This document shows positions 33,356 to 44,801 of a stretch of DNA of 64,000 bases, piece after piece. The position numbers and the translations under genes are program-made. The stretch covers positions 1 through 64,000 of the forward strand of contig JACCLO010000034.1 of the NCBI GenBank assembly GCA_029448655.1, read 5' to 3'. This DNA comes from Wolfiporia cocos. Lineage: Eukaryota > Basidiomycota > Agaricomycetes > Polyporales > Phaeolaceae. The notes below the pieces were generated by a model that was given only the letters and a program-made list of their open reading frames with translations, did not search any database and had not been told where the DNA came from. The first letter of the stretch is position 1; each line of letters starts with the position of its first letter.

Positions 33356-34848
33356 GCGGCCCGTCTTGGGAGTCCGCACGCGAACTGATGGTTGTACCTG
33401 ACATGCTAACGCCGGCTTTGCTTGCGAGCTGCAGCACATGGATGAGAGCTGTGGAGAAGCGATCTCAAACTAGGTGACATCGTGATGGATGATTGTCTCA
33501 CTGTCAATGGCTGGCTTGTTCTCTAATCCGGCTTCAACGAGGCGGAATCCGGCCAACTTCACTGTACGGATAGCCGAACCGGTGATTGGGGATGGTACGG
33601 TGAGACACTCTCGGCATGATGAACTAGACTCACATGCAGCATTCACATTTCAAGTATCCTCATCATCCATATCGCGAGACAAGGCAGATGGATTCCACAG
33701 ATTGACCCCTGCGGATCATATGTGGTAGTTGGAAGAAACCCAGAAATAGTGTGCCCACCTTCACGATCTAGGATATCCACTTGATGGATCCAATCCTTGT
33801 TCGACCGCAGGCGCTGCTGGGAGAAAGACTCGGAGAGATATGCCAGCTGGTATAGTTCGGCGCATATAGAGACCCGACTGCTACGACTACTATCCCCGAG
33901 TTTCTGCTTGACGCTGATCAAAGCGTCTACACGAATGGAGGATGTTGCTGTAAATAAGATCCGTGCAATTGAGCGCATATAACGTACCCTCGATGGAACT
34001 GAAAGTATTTGATATGTCTGAAGACAGTTTGCGCTTGTTCGCCGATATTTCCAGTGAGTTATCCACATACAAGAAGAAGCCCAATGTCTACGATGCCAGC
34101 CACAGCGAGCTCCACGCGAGACTTTGACGCGCTCAGTCACGAAGTCGTGACGTCGAGCTTATGTGACGCGGGGTGATGTTAGCGCGCGCACGCCGTGTGT
34201 CAGGCAGGGGAATTATTAATTCTATTTGAGTTACTAAGTGGTGCACACGTTTATCTGTCCGCATCAAGTCCGCAAACGCATCGCGTTCCATAATTTATCA
34301 CTATGCCCAACGCCGCCGACACTTCACTTGTGGCTCCCGATGATGCTGTAGCAAGATGTACAACTGTAGGGAAATCTATATCCATCCATTCCAATCTCGA
34401 TAATGATGACATTCACACGCCAACCTCCACAGGAAGCTCGGAGAGACGGCCTCTTCGCTGGCCTTTCCGCTGCATTGGCAGGTGGTTAGTAACTTCGCGT
34501 ATACGCATGGTCCATTGCTGTACTATTCACCCTAGCCATTCTGGGCAACAAACTATTCCGATTCAACAGGAACACCACAGTTGTGTGTGGCGTCGGTGAG
34601 CGTGCTGCAACGAGGCAGCGGTGGCTCGGATGCCGCTGGTGTCTGCGCACAGTGACGGGGGTGCTTTCTGGTTATTATTTCTACCAGGGATTTCTCGCAT
34701 CTAATCTTGCTTGCCCACGTGCGGAGCAGGCCAAGATGCAACGGTCGGAGTCTGTGTTCGGCGAGGATCTGTCCACAAGCACCAAGTCAATGAATGTAAT
34801 GTATTGTCATCGCAACAATTCCACAGCGGAGTATAATGCACCGTCTTC
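33356..34848. other. No supported gene
   Basis: A minus-strand open frame (34140-33643) and a plus-strand frame (34303-34599) have no recognisable domain. They may be decayed coding DNA between two broken genes. Confidence 0.3.
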
Positions 34849-35408
34849 TTGAAGCCCTTTCGCGCATCGAAGCCAGCGTTCGGCGCATGGATTACGCTGC
34901 CAGGTGCTTTGAAAGCGCGCACTGCTGCGCTCGCCTCGCCCCATCTCTCATGGCTGCTCATTGATTGTGAGCATGGCATGACATCTCTTCAGCCAGGCGC
35001 TGCCGAATCCATCCAAACAATATCGGGGCTCGGAAGCTCGGCGCCCAGCACTATTGTCAGAATACCTGCAACAGGGGCGTGTGCAGACGGTAGTGTCGGT
35101 GGCAAATCAAGTATGGGCTTGATGCCGGCGCCCGGGGAGTGCTGGTTCCAATGGTATGTAGAACACGCTGGGCTAGTCGGTCGTGGTACATATACGTCAA
35201 TCTGATAGGTATCAACCGCCGCTCAAGCCAAGTCGATCGTTGCTGCGGCGCGCTTCCCCCCAAGGGGTCCAGGTATCCGTGGATTCGGCAGTCCATTTAC
35301 ACAGAGCACATGGGGACTGATGGCGTCAGAATACCTCGCATCTGCGAACGACTTGAGGCCGTACAGAGCATCGACGAGATCTTGAGTGTAGACGGTCTCG
35401 GTCAGTGA
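34849..35408 (+). pseudogene. Broken HpcH/HpaI aldolase-family gene
   Basis: Members cleave or form carbon-carbon bonds at 2-keto acids with a divalent metal in a TIM barrel. The first part reads KPAFGAWITLPGALKARTAA and LSWLLIDCEHGMTSLQPGAA, with the family's DCEHG, followed by VRIPATGACADGSVG. A base change of frame near 35103 gives WQIKYGLDAGARGVLVPMV (35100-35155). The C-terminal part appears as RFPPRGPGIRGFGSPFT (35250-35300), then EYLASAND, before running into SIDEILSVDGLG in another frame. The pieces are colinear with the family but need several frame changes, and the segment between EYLASAND and SIDEIL is shortened. Called a pseudogene. Confidence 0.65.
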
Positions 35409-35973
35409 CCGCACCATCAAAAGCTCAACTACGCACATTACTCACCGTAGTCACTATCGGCCGTCGGAATATAGATGGCGTTCTCATCACCTCTCACTCA
35501 CTCACAACTATCCAGCGCCATCGCCAAATCTCCACCCTGATGTGGAAGTCATCATCAGCTCCGCATCTGATCGCTCACTTATATGCGTAATCAGCGCCAT
35601 GTACTGCACTCCGGGCACTCAATCGAACAAGCGTGCGCGGCAGAACGTCACATCAGACAGTGGGGCATTATTGAAGGCTCTTGCAGAGGATCTCTAGCAG
35701 CAGCTGGGGAGATCATAGGCCAGAAGGACTTCGGGTATAACTAACAGTGTACGACGTACGTGAAGTAGTCAATCCCTGATACAGGGACCACCTTCGCTTC
35801 GTCTGAAGCCCCTCTGCATTGACAGGGCTGATTTGAAGATCTTGCAAAGACACTGATGGAACAGTGCAGGGTCCAGGCATCGAACCCATAGGTCTTAGCA
35901 AGGTATAGCCAAGTGAGATATGCGAAGGTGTCATCGAAAACTTATTGCGCCGTACAATACAATGACGCTGCGA
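35409..35973. other. Intergenic, nothing recognised
   Basis: No protein-like frame, terminal repeat or RNA gene seen. Confidence 0.35.
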
Positions 35974-37219
35974 CTAAGGGCGTATGTTACGGCGATCCCA
36001 CCTTTTACCGATTCCGGCACGTTCTATACAATTTGCCAACGCAGGCACAGTCAACCATATGATTGCAGAGTGAATAGAATATGGTTTACTTTGTTTTTTT
36101 GCCCGACTACATCTCAAGCAAAGAAGACTGCAGTTTGAGCATGCATGCGGGGAGACATCAGGGTGACACAAACTCACAGGTTTGTGGGACCCTGGCTACA
36201 GGGGAGTCCCTAGACGTCCTACAGGGCGGTGTGCTAACCACAAGGCAGCCAGTCGGCTGTATCCCCAAGGGGGAACTCCTAAGGCGACCAAGAGGGAAGA
36301 CACACAGACAAGCAAGTCGTGGAGGGCCCCCGGGGCAGAGACGCACACAAACGCAGATGAGAAAGGAGCCTAAGCTCAGTTGTCGAGAATCCTAAAGATG
36401 GGGAAGTAAGTCCCCATCTTGTCGTACTTATACATGGGGAGCTGACCAGTAATGGTCGCCCTAAAGTCGCGGCCTGTGCGCAGTAACTAAGAGGGCACAT
36501 GATAATGTAACTACCTGTAACGACATGTGACGGTGTGACCCTAACGTGAGTACCTAAGGCGCGCGCTACCCTACAGCGCTTACCTACAGTCATATGATCT
36601 AGACGGAGTCCTGGATAGACGCGGAGGTGGCTGAGGATCATGGAAGCGCGCGCGCACCTAGCGGCGCCTATAATACCTGCAGCGAGGGATGTTACGTATC
36701 CTCTAAGGAAAGTTTGTGACACAGGGCCCCTACAGTCACGCCGCGTTGCAGCGCATTGGGCGCATGGGGGGTCATAAACCACCTCTTCGAGTTTCTTTCG
36801 CGGTGCCGAGCGACTAGTCCTGCGCTCAGCGGTGGTTATACCCTGACTGGTGGTGGCTTCGATCGGTGGGGGCTGTGCAGGGGTATCCGGCACTGTGCCG
36901 TTTGATGATTTCATCCGAGCAAACGCATCATCCCAAACAGACACGTAGTCGTGATAGAGGTCCAGTGTGCCGAAAGGAGATAGAAGGGGCGCTTTAAAGT
37001 GAAGCGAGTCGTAGAGATTCTTTGACAGCCTGTTAGCGCAACACAGGTTTCCAGGTAGTGAGAGCGCACCTTGCAATGATCGAGTCGTTGCACCCAATCA
37101 CAAAGCTCCTCTTGGTCAGCGGCCGCGCATGGCGGGCACTGCAGCAGCTGTTTGACTTCGCGAATAAGCTTTAGAGACTCCAGGTGAACTGTGACTCCAG
37201 ATATGTATCCCGGATCCAT
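35974..37219 (-). pseudogene. Cys-rich zinc-finger-like gene split by a solo LTR
   Basis: Starts MDPGYISGVTVHLESLKLI at 37219, and after an intron near 37070 continues NLYDSLHFKAPLLSPFGTLD and YVSVWDDAFARMKSSN. It reaches a cysteine motif PPCAQCAATRRDCRGP (about 36770-36724). The solo LTR 36164-36721 then interrupts it. Removing the LTR and one CAGGG copy continues the frame as DVSPHACSNCSLLCLRCSRA (36163-36110), giving Cys spacings CxxC-x6-C...CxxC-x3-CxxC and a basic tail. The double cysteine cluster suggests a zinc-binding fold like small fungal Cys-rich regulators; the family is not identified. The uninterrupted host frame would be about 210 residues. The insertion puts foreign codons and a stop into the reading frame. 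Confidence 0.55.
36164..36721 (-). repeat. Solo LTR inside a zinc-finger-like exon
   Basis: Ends TGACACAA and TTGTGACA, flanked by CAGGG at 36159-36163 and 36722-36726. Length 558 bp. The beginning, with TTTGTGGGAC after the terminus, matches the minus-orientation LTRs of this window. Confidence 0.85.
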
Positions 37220-37598
37220 TTCGGTGTGGCGACCTCTTCGTTATCGTTATCACTGATACGAGTGTTAGCTGAAGGGTAGTTAATCCTGCTACATGATGGC
37301 AGGGTCTTACACTTGAGTTTATAATGTCCCGTCGTCACGAGAGAACGAGAGCGAGAGATCAGGGACTTCGAGTTTGCATGGCCTTTTCGAACTCCGCTGT
37401 GGCTGACTGCGGATGGGCGCTTAGCGTGCGCCCCGTCCTCGAGCAGCCCTCCTCCCCCGCCCTGCCCCCTCTCTCCTCCCAGTCTCTATTGGATGGAATA
37501 GGTGCAAGCTTCACTAGCAGGTGCCACCACTAGGACCTGGATTGTTGAAGCAAGCGTCGGGATCGCGTGAAAGAGAGCGAACGAAGTGAGCGGTGCAA
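37220..37598. repeat. Intergenic stretch with a segment duplicated at 39530-39605
   Basis: GTTTGCATGGCCTTTTC (from 37374) and GGATGGGCGCTTAGC recur at 39532-39600 in a form where CG has become TG or CA. The copy here keeps its CpGs. No coding function is visible. Confidence 0.4.
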
Positions 37599-37606
37599 GA
37601 AACAAC

Positions 37607-38465
37607 TAGTGATGTGCCAGGCCCAGCTTTGGGCCATGAGCCGGGCCGGGCCAAGCTGGGCTTTACAGCATGGCTTGAGATGGCCCAGGGCCTGGCCTGA
37701 GATACAGGCCAGGCCGGGCCAAGCTGTTGAGCCCCGGCCTAGGGATCTTAATGGCTACAATATCTGGCAGGCACAATATAAGCCCATACAGGCCAGTTAT
37801 ATGCTCAACTCAATCATTGTGCACCTATCTTGTTTATTTAAAACTACAGAAAAGTCAAGTCCTCAACATTGAAGCCTGCCGCTCACTTTCGGGTGCCTAT
37901 ATGATTCCCCATATGGCAGGCACGCTACTGAATGCTGCACTGGTGAGTGATTATTTCACACTTAATCCTACTATAGATTGGAGGTGTCACGGAATATCTG
38001 GGGTTGGAATCCCAGGTGGCACATATAATACCAGAAAGGCCAACCATGCCAAGTATTAAGCCAAATACTCAACGGTGCAATATAAGTGCCTAGCGTGGGA
38101 ATATGAACTACACATATAGCGTGTCCTGCCTATAACAGCTGAGCTGTTATAGTGGCCCTTTTGGCTAAGGGGTGTTAGACGTATGTCTCCACAGACACTG
38201 GTCTGGGACTGCCAGTTAAATCTGTGACAGGAGGATTCAAGGTTCTATTTCATCTGGGAAAGGTTTGGCAAAGGTGAATCTCAAGCTCTGAAGCTAAAGT
38301 GATGATTATCTTAGCAGTAGTAGGCCATGGTCGAGCCGGGGCCTAGGCTGGGCCAAGCCGTGAGCCGTCAATGAGGGCCCAGCCTGAGGTTTTGAAAAGC
38401 TGTGGGCTGTCCAAGCCAGGCCAAAGCCAGGGCTTTTGAGCCAGGCTGGGCCTGGCACATCACTA
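37607..38465 (+). mobile_element. hAT-like non-autonomous element, copy B, complete
   Basis: Terminal inverted repeats TAGTGATGTGCCAGGCCCAG and its complement at the right end, flanked by a perfect 8-bp duplication GAAACAAC (37599-37606 and 38466-38473). An 8-bp duplication and a TAGTG-type terminus are hAT features. The 859 bp include a nested 245-bp LTR-type insertion, leaving about 610 bp of element with many GGCC palindromes and no transposase. Confidence 0.8.
37985..38229 (+). repeat. 245-bp LTR-type insertion nested in hAT copy B
   Basis: Begins TGTCACGG and ends CTGTGACA, flanked by GGAGG at 37980-37984 and 38230-38234. Copy A of the hAT element lacks it, an empty-site confirmation. 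It holds a perfect palindrome, TATAACAGCT-G-AGCTGTTATA (38131-38151). It is too short to code; a solo LTR of a small (TRIM-like) element is the simplest reading. Confidence 0.75.
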
Positions 38466-38473
38466 GAAACAAC

Positions 38474-38809
38474 AATGTTGGACAGTGGTTTGTCTCATCC
38501 TTGGGGCGGGGAGGCAAACATGCAAAGCATGTACAGCCTAAATTCTACAATAATAAGGGGTACCCTTATCTCTAAGGCACATCTTTCTGACTTGTTCAAG
38601 TATGCTAGTGTCACTGCATGGTATACCCAGCCGGCAATCGGATACGCACTTGCCTGGATGTTCCAACACTGGATTGCCACAGTGAATTTATCATGCCCAG
38701 GTGCTTGCCTGCATCATATTGCACCTGCATATAGCTCAGCTAAAACAATCCTCATGAAGTGATGCTATCATTTGTATGATTGTATTGTACATTGTACTGA
38801 AATGCTGTG
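38474..38809. other. No gene
   Basis: Sequence between the hAT element and a solo LTR. An open frame (38436-38762) starts inside the hAT terminus and has no domain features. Confidence 0.35.
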
Positions 38810-39277
38810 TGACACAAACTTGACTGGCATACCTCTATCCCTGTCCTACCCCTATAAGTACTAAGACCCAGGGTACAACGCCGAGTTGTTGAGACAAGGC
38901 GAGGCGGAGTCAGGCAGCATGCTGTAGTGATCAAGAGAGGAGGGCTATCACCCATACATCGAGAAGAACAAGTCTGAGGTGTAACCCTCAGATGACGTAG
39001 TATATATACATGTAGAGATGGCGTAACTACTGAGTCGCGGCCCACCCTAAAGGGGGCCATGCACGACGTCGCGATCGTCATGCCATAAGGTGTCATCTAC
39101 AACTACATCATGTGAGCGGCCCGGCGGGGAGGACGGTCCGCAATCCCTAATCAACGACTCCTTATCTAATCTCCATGTCACGTGACTTCCTGTGCATCAG
39201 TCAATGCGTTCGACCCACGCAGAGGGCAAATCCTGAGTAAATGCCCAGCCAGGTGCCTAGCCTCAAAATTTGTGACA
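38810..39277 (-). repeat. Solo LTR, 468 bp
   Basis: Ends TGACACAAAC and TTTGTGACA with CTGTG duplicated at 38805-38809 and 39278-39282. A TATATACATG block near 39003-39012, read on the minus strand, would be its TATA region. Confidence 0.8.
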
Positions 39278-39282
39278 CTGTG

Positions 39283-40081
39283 AGACTGAGTGCACTGCCT
39301 TGTGTCCGACCTCACCTCTGCCCCCACCTCCACCCAGCACTGGAAACAAGATTAAGTGTGCCTGGGCACTGCACAGGATAGTGTCTGAGACATCTCCTTG
39401 ACCTTCTCTGCCGTCTCCGCCCCCACACCACAGCCATTCTTGGTCCCATTGGGCAGCAAGGGTAAGGGCCACACCCACAAGTGCACCTTGACATCCAATA
39501 TGAGCCAGACTTGAGGTTAATGTCCCAGCAAGTTTGCATGACCTTTTCATATTCCACTGTGGCTGGTGCACCGACACTGCAGATGGGCGCTTAGCATGCA
39601 CCATGCCGACCTTTAACTGAAAGTAATAGAGCGATAATTGTTCTCACGCTCAGAGTATTTTCTCACATTTAGATAAAAATTATAAGTGATGAATCAGCAG
39701 GAAATTGTAAGCAGGCAAGACTTGTGGCAACATTAGCCAGTGACCTCCTTCCATCCTGCATGCCTGCATACATTACCCATGATGTCTAAGACCTGCCTAG
39801 AAGGCCATGCAAAAAAGCTGAGAGTGCATGTACAAGGAAAATGAACAAAGACACACAAAGTGGAAGGCTCTCAATGATGAGGAAGATGATGAAGCTGAGA
39901 CTGATGTTATGTTGTTGAAGGAGTTTATGGAGACAGTGATGGGTAAGATTGTAGGGCCATTTGAGCTCAAGGCCCAGATCAACATTGGAGATGATGATCT
40001 TCAACTTGATGATCAGGAGCATGCATGCTGATACAGATGTACCATCTGTGGGACTGGCCCATAGCCAGGGAATATCTCCAA
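39283..40081. other. CpG-poor repeat-derived stretch
   Basis: Contains the mutated copy (39530-39605) of the segment at 37374. A short acidic frame at 39828-40031 (LNDEEDDEAETDVMLLKEFM) is probably a transposon relic. Most CG positions look converted to TG or CA. Confidence 0.35.
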
Positions 40082-40086
40082 TAGAC

Positions 40087-40623
40087 TGACACAGACTCAC
40101 AAATGTCTGTGGGACTGGCCCTGCTGGGAACCCTACACACCTATCGAGGTGCCACCCAAGTTATGCAGGGTTAAACAGAGTCACCTTATGCCTACGAAGG
40201 CAAGCCCCCAGATGAGCGAGTAGAGAACTCAGTAGTATGACTGGTGCAGACCCACAGCAAGATGCAAGAGAGGGGCCTAAGCCCATTGCTGAAAATCCAA
40301 AAGATGGGGATAAGCCCCATCTGTCATCTACTTAAGTACATGACAGGAGCATATGTAGGGATGCCCTAAAGTACAGGCCTGTGCGCCGTAACTAAGGGTG
40401 ACTGTAATGCTACATGTGACTACAGTGGTGACCATGAACGTGAGTACCTGATACGTGTGCTGCCTGACTAGCACTAATCTACTGGGTCAGGTGATTCTAC
40501 TGGCATCAAGGGATGATGTGAAGTAACTAAGCAGAGAGGGGCACGCGTGCACATAGCAGTGCCCATACTGTGATAGCGAGGAGTGAATTGTCCTAGGAAT
40601 GCCCCTCTGGGCATTCTGTGACA
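40087..40623 (-). repeat. Solo LTR, 537 bp
   Basis: Ends TGACACAGAC and TCTGTGACA with TAGAC duplicated at 40082-40086 and 40624-40628. Confidence 0.82.
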
Positions 40624-40628
40624 TAGAC

Positions 40629-41205
40629 CATGACAGGTCCCAGGCCCCATGGCGTCAAGGGAAGGCAGGGCAACGAGCAGTCTTGTTGGCAGTATGGCGG
40701 GTTGGCAAGGTCTGACATCCCCAGACTAGCATGTCGTGAACTAAGAGCAGAGTGGCAGCCCAGTAGACAGCATGAAAGAGGGTGTCATTACCCTAATGTC
40801 AAGAATGCTAGACATGAGGATGTAAGTCCTCATGCCAGTGCATAAGTACATGTGGGTGCACCAGTACCTAAGAGCTTGCCCAAAAGCCCCAGAGTCCATG
40901 CACGTAAACGTAAGCATAGGGGTAAGCATAGATGACAAGGCACCAGTAATGGTGCTGAGTCATGTGGCATAGGGATAGAGATGCCAGTAATGGCGCTCTG
41001 GCAATGACCACCTGACCCCGTAGATAGGCACTCCGGGGTAGTGCGCACCCATGCATCACTCACATTATGGTCACTCCCTGTCACTACAGTAGTTACATGC
41101 TCGCTTACATACTCTCTTACCTCAGCCGTTAGGATGGTGCTGCACACAGGCCAGCACTTAAGGGTAGACATGTTGCGCTCCCATGTACATACTTAAAGGG
41201 TAGAG
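40629..41205 (-). repeat. LTR-derived fragment
   Basis: Carries blocks seen in the middle of minus-orientation LTRs (ATGAGGATGTAAGTCCTCAT near 40813 followed by TAAGTACATG), but no matching termini or target duplication could be assigned. Confidence 0.35.
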
Positions 41206-41210
41206 AGATG

Positions 41211-41766
41211 TGACACAGACTTACATAGGTCTGTGGGACCAGCCCTGCCGGGGAATCCAACACATCCACAAGGGTACCATCAGAGGAATGCAGTGGTGAC
41301 CAGGGTGACCTCATTGCTGAGGTGGCGACATGTGTTGCCAATGGTGCATCCCAGATGAGCAAGTGAATAACTCAGCAGTAAGACTGGTGTGCACCCTCAG
41401 ACAGTATGAAGAAAGGGGCATAGCCCAACATCGAGAATCTAAAGGATGAGGTTGTAAGACCTCATCCCGGTGTATTTATGTACATGGATCAGTATGCTAT
41501 GACTACCTTAATGTAATGGCCTGTGTGCCATAACTAAGGGATCATGTGCTACCATGACCATATGATGTACATACTGTGATGTTATAATGCGGGTGACGGA
41601 ATGTGTGCCCATCATAGGCACTATCTACCAGGTAACGTGATGTACTATGTGAGATGGTTGACGTGGAGGTAACTAGAGGTATGAGGAGACCGTGCGCTCA
41701 GTGGAACCCCAAGAGACCTAAAGCGAGGGATGTAGGGTCAATATCTTGTGGTATAAAACCGTGACA
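41211..41766 (-). repeat. Solo LTR, 556 bp
   Basis: Ends TGACACAGAC and CCGTGACA with AGATG duplicated at 41206-41210 and 41767-41771. It appears to sit inside an older plus-orientation LTR. Confidence 0.8.
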
Positions 41767-42011
41767 AGATGGGGCTTACTCCCCATCTCTAAGATTCTTG
41801 ATGTCTGGGCTGTAGCCCCTCTCTCACCACCTCATCTGTGTGTGTGCCAGTCTGCCTGGGTCTCTCCCTCCTCACCTTGCCCGTCTGGGTGGTACCTTAG
41901 CCAAGGGCCTTGCCTGCATACCCATTGGCTTAGGATGTGCACTGATGCACTGGCTTTGGGGGATTGTCCCCGGCCTGTGGGCCGGTCCCACAGACTGGTG
42001 AGTCTGTGTCA
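41767..42011 (+). repeat. 3' part of a plus-orientation LTR
   Basis: Ends GTCCCACAGACTGGTGAGTC and then TGTGTCA at 42011, the plus-orientation version of the shared terminus. Its left part is displaced by the solo LTR just upstream and was not traced. Confidence 0.45.
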
Positions 42012-42136
42012 CTCTGCTAGATGTGCAAGCTGAGCCCAGCACTCAGGCAGTTGCCTTCTAAGTCACAGATTTTATTGAGGAGTGGGCCTCCAATACACAG
42101 GAGCTTGCAATGGATTCAACATGTGTGTGTGCTATG

Positions 42137-43691
42137 CAAGCTTGCTACGTAAGTAAATTACTGAGATTGAATCTGTCTAGGGAACACAAACAGGACCAAT
42201 TTTGGACTGTTTGGTGCAGTTGCAGATGCACATGGGTTGGGTATTCCACTTGTGTTCTTACTGATATCGACAAACAAGGAAGCCGATAAGGGTGTCAAGC
42301 AAGTTGTGCTTGAGAGATTTCTTGGTGAGCTGAAGGACCTTGGTGTCAACCCAGAATATACATTATCAGACAAGGATTGGTCAGAAATCAATGCAATGAG
42401 GAACACATGGCCACAGGCAAAACATCAGCTATGTTTCTGGCATGCACTCCATGCAGTGAAACAGTGCTTAGCAAAGAACAAGGAGACACCTGCATTCTAT
42501 GATGTCAATGAAGCTTGCCATGAGTTCTCTTACATCAAAGCTAACTTCATACCATACCTGCAACAGACAGGCTCAGTCGTTTGTTTATTTCCAACATTGT
42601 GGAATGGGACTTTATTCTCATTAATTCATATTATATGTACTAGCTACCTGCCCCTCCTGTGAAGCCTCTCCATCGCATCCGGCTTCTCATTGATGGGTAT
42701 CCATCTGTCATCACCTGTCACTGCCCCCACTTAGACTCAAGCCCATCCCGGCAGGCCATCCTGCTGTGAAGAGTGAAACCGAAGATGCCAAAGACTTTGA
42801 CATTGAACACCTGAGTGGCCAGGGCATACTCCCACCTGATCTACATGCAGATGAAAGTGATGAAGAAATGGGCTGGATAGGTCATAAACATGACAATTGG
42901 AATGATGCTGAGTGGGATTGAGACCTAGATGATCTGCAGCATCAGGTTGAGGAGTTTGCAGAAGCACTTGAAGAGCTCCAAGAAAGCTCACCTTGTGATG
43001 ACAGAGCAATCAGCACAATGAAGCAAGCAAAGCCTGGCTATGTCTTTTGCCTGACACCACACCGACTGCCTATCCTCTAGCTTTTCACAAAGCATGCATC
43101 ACAGCACCATTTTCTCCCTAAATGGCATGGGCAGAGCTGAACATCCAAGGACATTCGACAAGATGCTATTGATGAGATGTATCAACACTATAAACTCAAT
43201 AATCTTCATGAGGTATGAGCTTACCTCTGGAGCTCCTGGTACTCGCATGATTGCTGGTGTCTCTGGGTGCATGTGGTGTACACATCAAGCATACCATGCA
43301 AGTGTATAACAATGATGGTTGAGGTGCTCTGGCAGAATCTCAAGCAGCTAGTTCTGCACTGCTATAATCACCTGCCCATTGATCTCACCATGCATGCAAT
43401 CATCACAAAAGTGCTCCCGCCATATCAACTGACCCTTGCACAGATCATTACAAAGCATTGTGAAGGGCATTCATGATCACTTACCCATATGCAAGAAGCC
43501 TTCAGAAGGTCACGGGAACATCTTGCTCAGACTCCAATTAACAGCATCTACAATACAGACATTATGACGTGGACATGCAACTGTGGAGCTCAGAAATATC
43601 ATGTGTACCTTCTCTACAAGCACCTTGTGCAAGAAGTTTCCACACCTATACCATCATCGTGGTGGGTCACAGTGCAGTGGCTCCATGTTCA
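42137..43691 (+). pseudogene. Decayed MULE-family transposase (5' part)
   Basis: Mutator-like transposase remains. 42237-42570 reads TLSDKDWSEINAMRNTWPQA then HQLCFWHALHAVKQ, the region holding the second catalytic Asp and the C/H motif of the MULE domain. 42730-43080 holds an acidic linker (GILPPDLHADESDEEMGW). 43140-43260 has DIRQDAIDEMYQHYKLNNLH and AYLWSSWYSHDCWCLW. 43560-43640 has MTWTCNCGAQKYHVYLLYKH, a SWIM-type zinc motif. Several stops and frame changes interrupt it. The CpG-poor sequence suggests age. A 6-kb LTR element is inserted at 43692; coding continues at 49755. Confidence 0.7.
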
Positions 43692-44787
43692 TGTCACAGA
43701 TTTATCTGGGACTTACAGCATTTTTCCTACGATTATAGCAATTTACCTGGGATTTATACGTCTAACTACCAGTTATCTACGGGTTAACTCCCATTGCCAC
43801 CACGACAAGCTCTTAACTGGGCTTATCACCACATGACTAGCTTACATAACGCTACGGCACCTTCCGGACCAATAGCATAGTTACAGCTACGTCATACAGG
43901 TCTCGCCCGTCAGAGCAAGACCAGCCACGTCATAGATCCTAGATCATAATGATAGGCCGAGCGCGGCACGCTCGCATAATAATGTCCACAAGTACAAACA
44001 GTGCCTCGCGGCCTTGTACTATTGGGTCGGCCTTCCCGGCTTCCCATCGCCATAAGATCCTAGATCATAATGGCACCTCAGGCGCGCCACGCCTTCGCAT
44101 AATAATGGCAACACGGCCAAATAGCACTATATTAGCATCAAGGCAATATCGCTATAGGCTACGGCCTTCTCGGCCTCTCACGGACTCGGCGTTCTCCAAG
44201 TCCCGGGCTTCTGCCATCACGGCGTTGCCCAAACACCGGTCCTCGCCTCACGGCTAAAGACCACCATATGTTCCGGTAACCTTCCGGTCCGGACATATCA
44301 CATGCTACGGTGCCTGCTGGCCCAATAGCATTACGACCTCGGCGTTCCGCCTTGGTCAGCACACGATGACCGGCCAATCGCCATTATACCTCACGGTATC
44401 CGGCAACCGGCATCCCTTATACCCGGGCTGCGCCCGTCTTCACATGTCCATCTAACGATGAGACCACACGCTCTCTCTTTTACCATTGGCTCGGCCATTA
44501 CCGGCGGGTCACGGCCTTTGTAGAGTAGTCGTATTACTTGGTCGCCCTTATGGCAACCAAGCCCACACTCCTTATCGGGCATGCACTATACAGTAGCACA
44601 TGACCCGTTAAATATATGTATATAAGTAGGGCCTTGACGGCCTATAACTTTAGTTCTATTCTTCTCGGCGTACGCCGTAGAAGAACATTCCACCTACTAC
44701 CGCGTCTGATAACCTCTACCTCACCTCGTCGCCTTAGTTCATCACAAGGATACTGGCGTGGTGAGTCCCACAGAGCCATCTGTGTCA
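43692..44787 (+). repeat. 5' LTR of the LARD-like element
   Basis: TGTCACAG...CTGTGTCA, 1096 bp, direct repeat of 48654-49749 with no difference seen. Rich in ACGGC/CCGG motifs and still full of CpG. Small frames inside it are noncoding. Confidence 0.92.
44619..44626 (+). promoter_or_regulatory. TATA box of the LARD-like LTR
   Basis: TATATAAG lies 32 bp before TAGTTCTATTCTT (44651-44663), the predicted transcript start that pairs with the primer site. The copy in the 3' LTR is at 49581-49588. Confidence 0.6.
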
Positions 44788-44788
44788 T

Positions 44789-44801
44789 AAGAATAGAACT
44801 A
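44789..44801 (+). other. Self-priming primer-binding site of the LARD-like element
   Basis: AAGAATAGAACTA starts 2 nt past the LTR end and is the exact 13-nt reverse complement of 44651-44663 in its own LTR. It differs from the site of element 2, yet each fits its own LTR. Confidence 0.7.

Noticed and set aside
36279..37097. Apparent 272-codon gene on the minus strand
   Set aside because: Its second half is read from the inserted solo LTR; only the first part is host coding sequence.
43949..44582. Frames repeated identically at 48911-49544
   Set aside because: They are identical only because both lie in the two LTRs of one element; no domain or coding bias.
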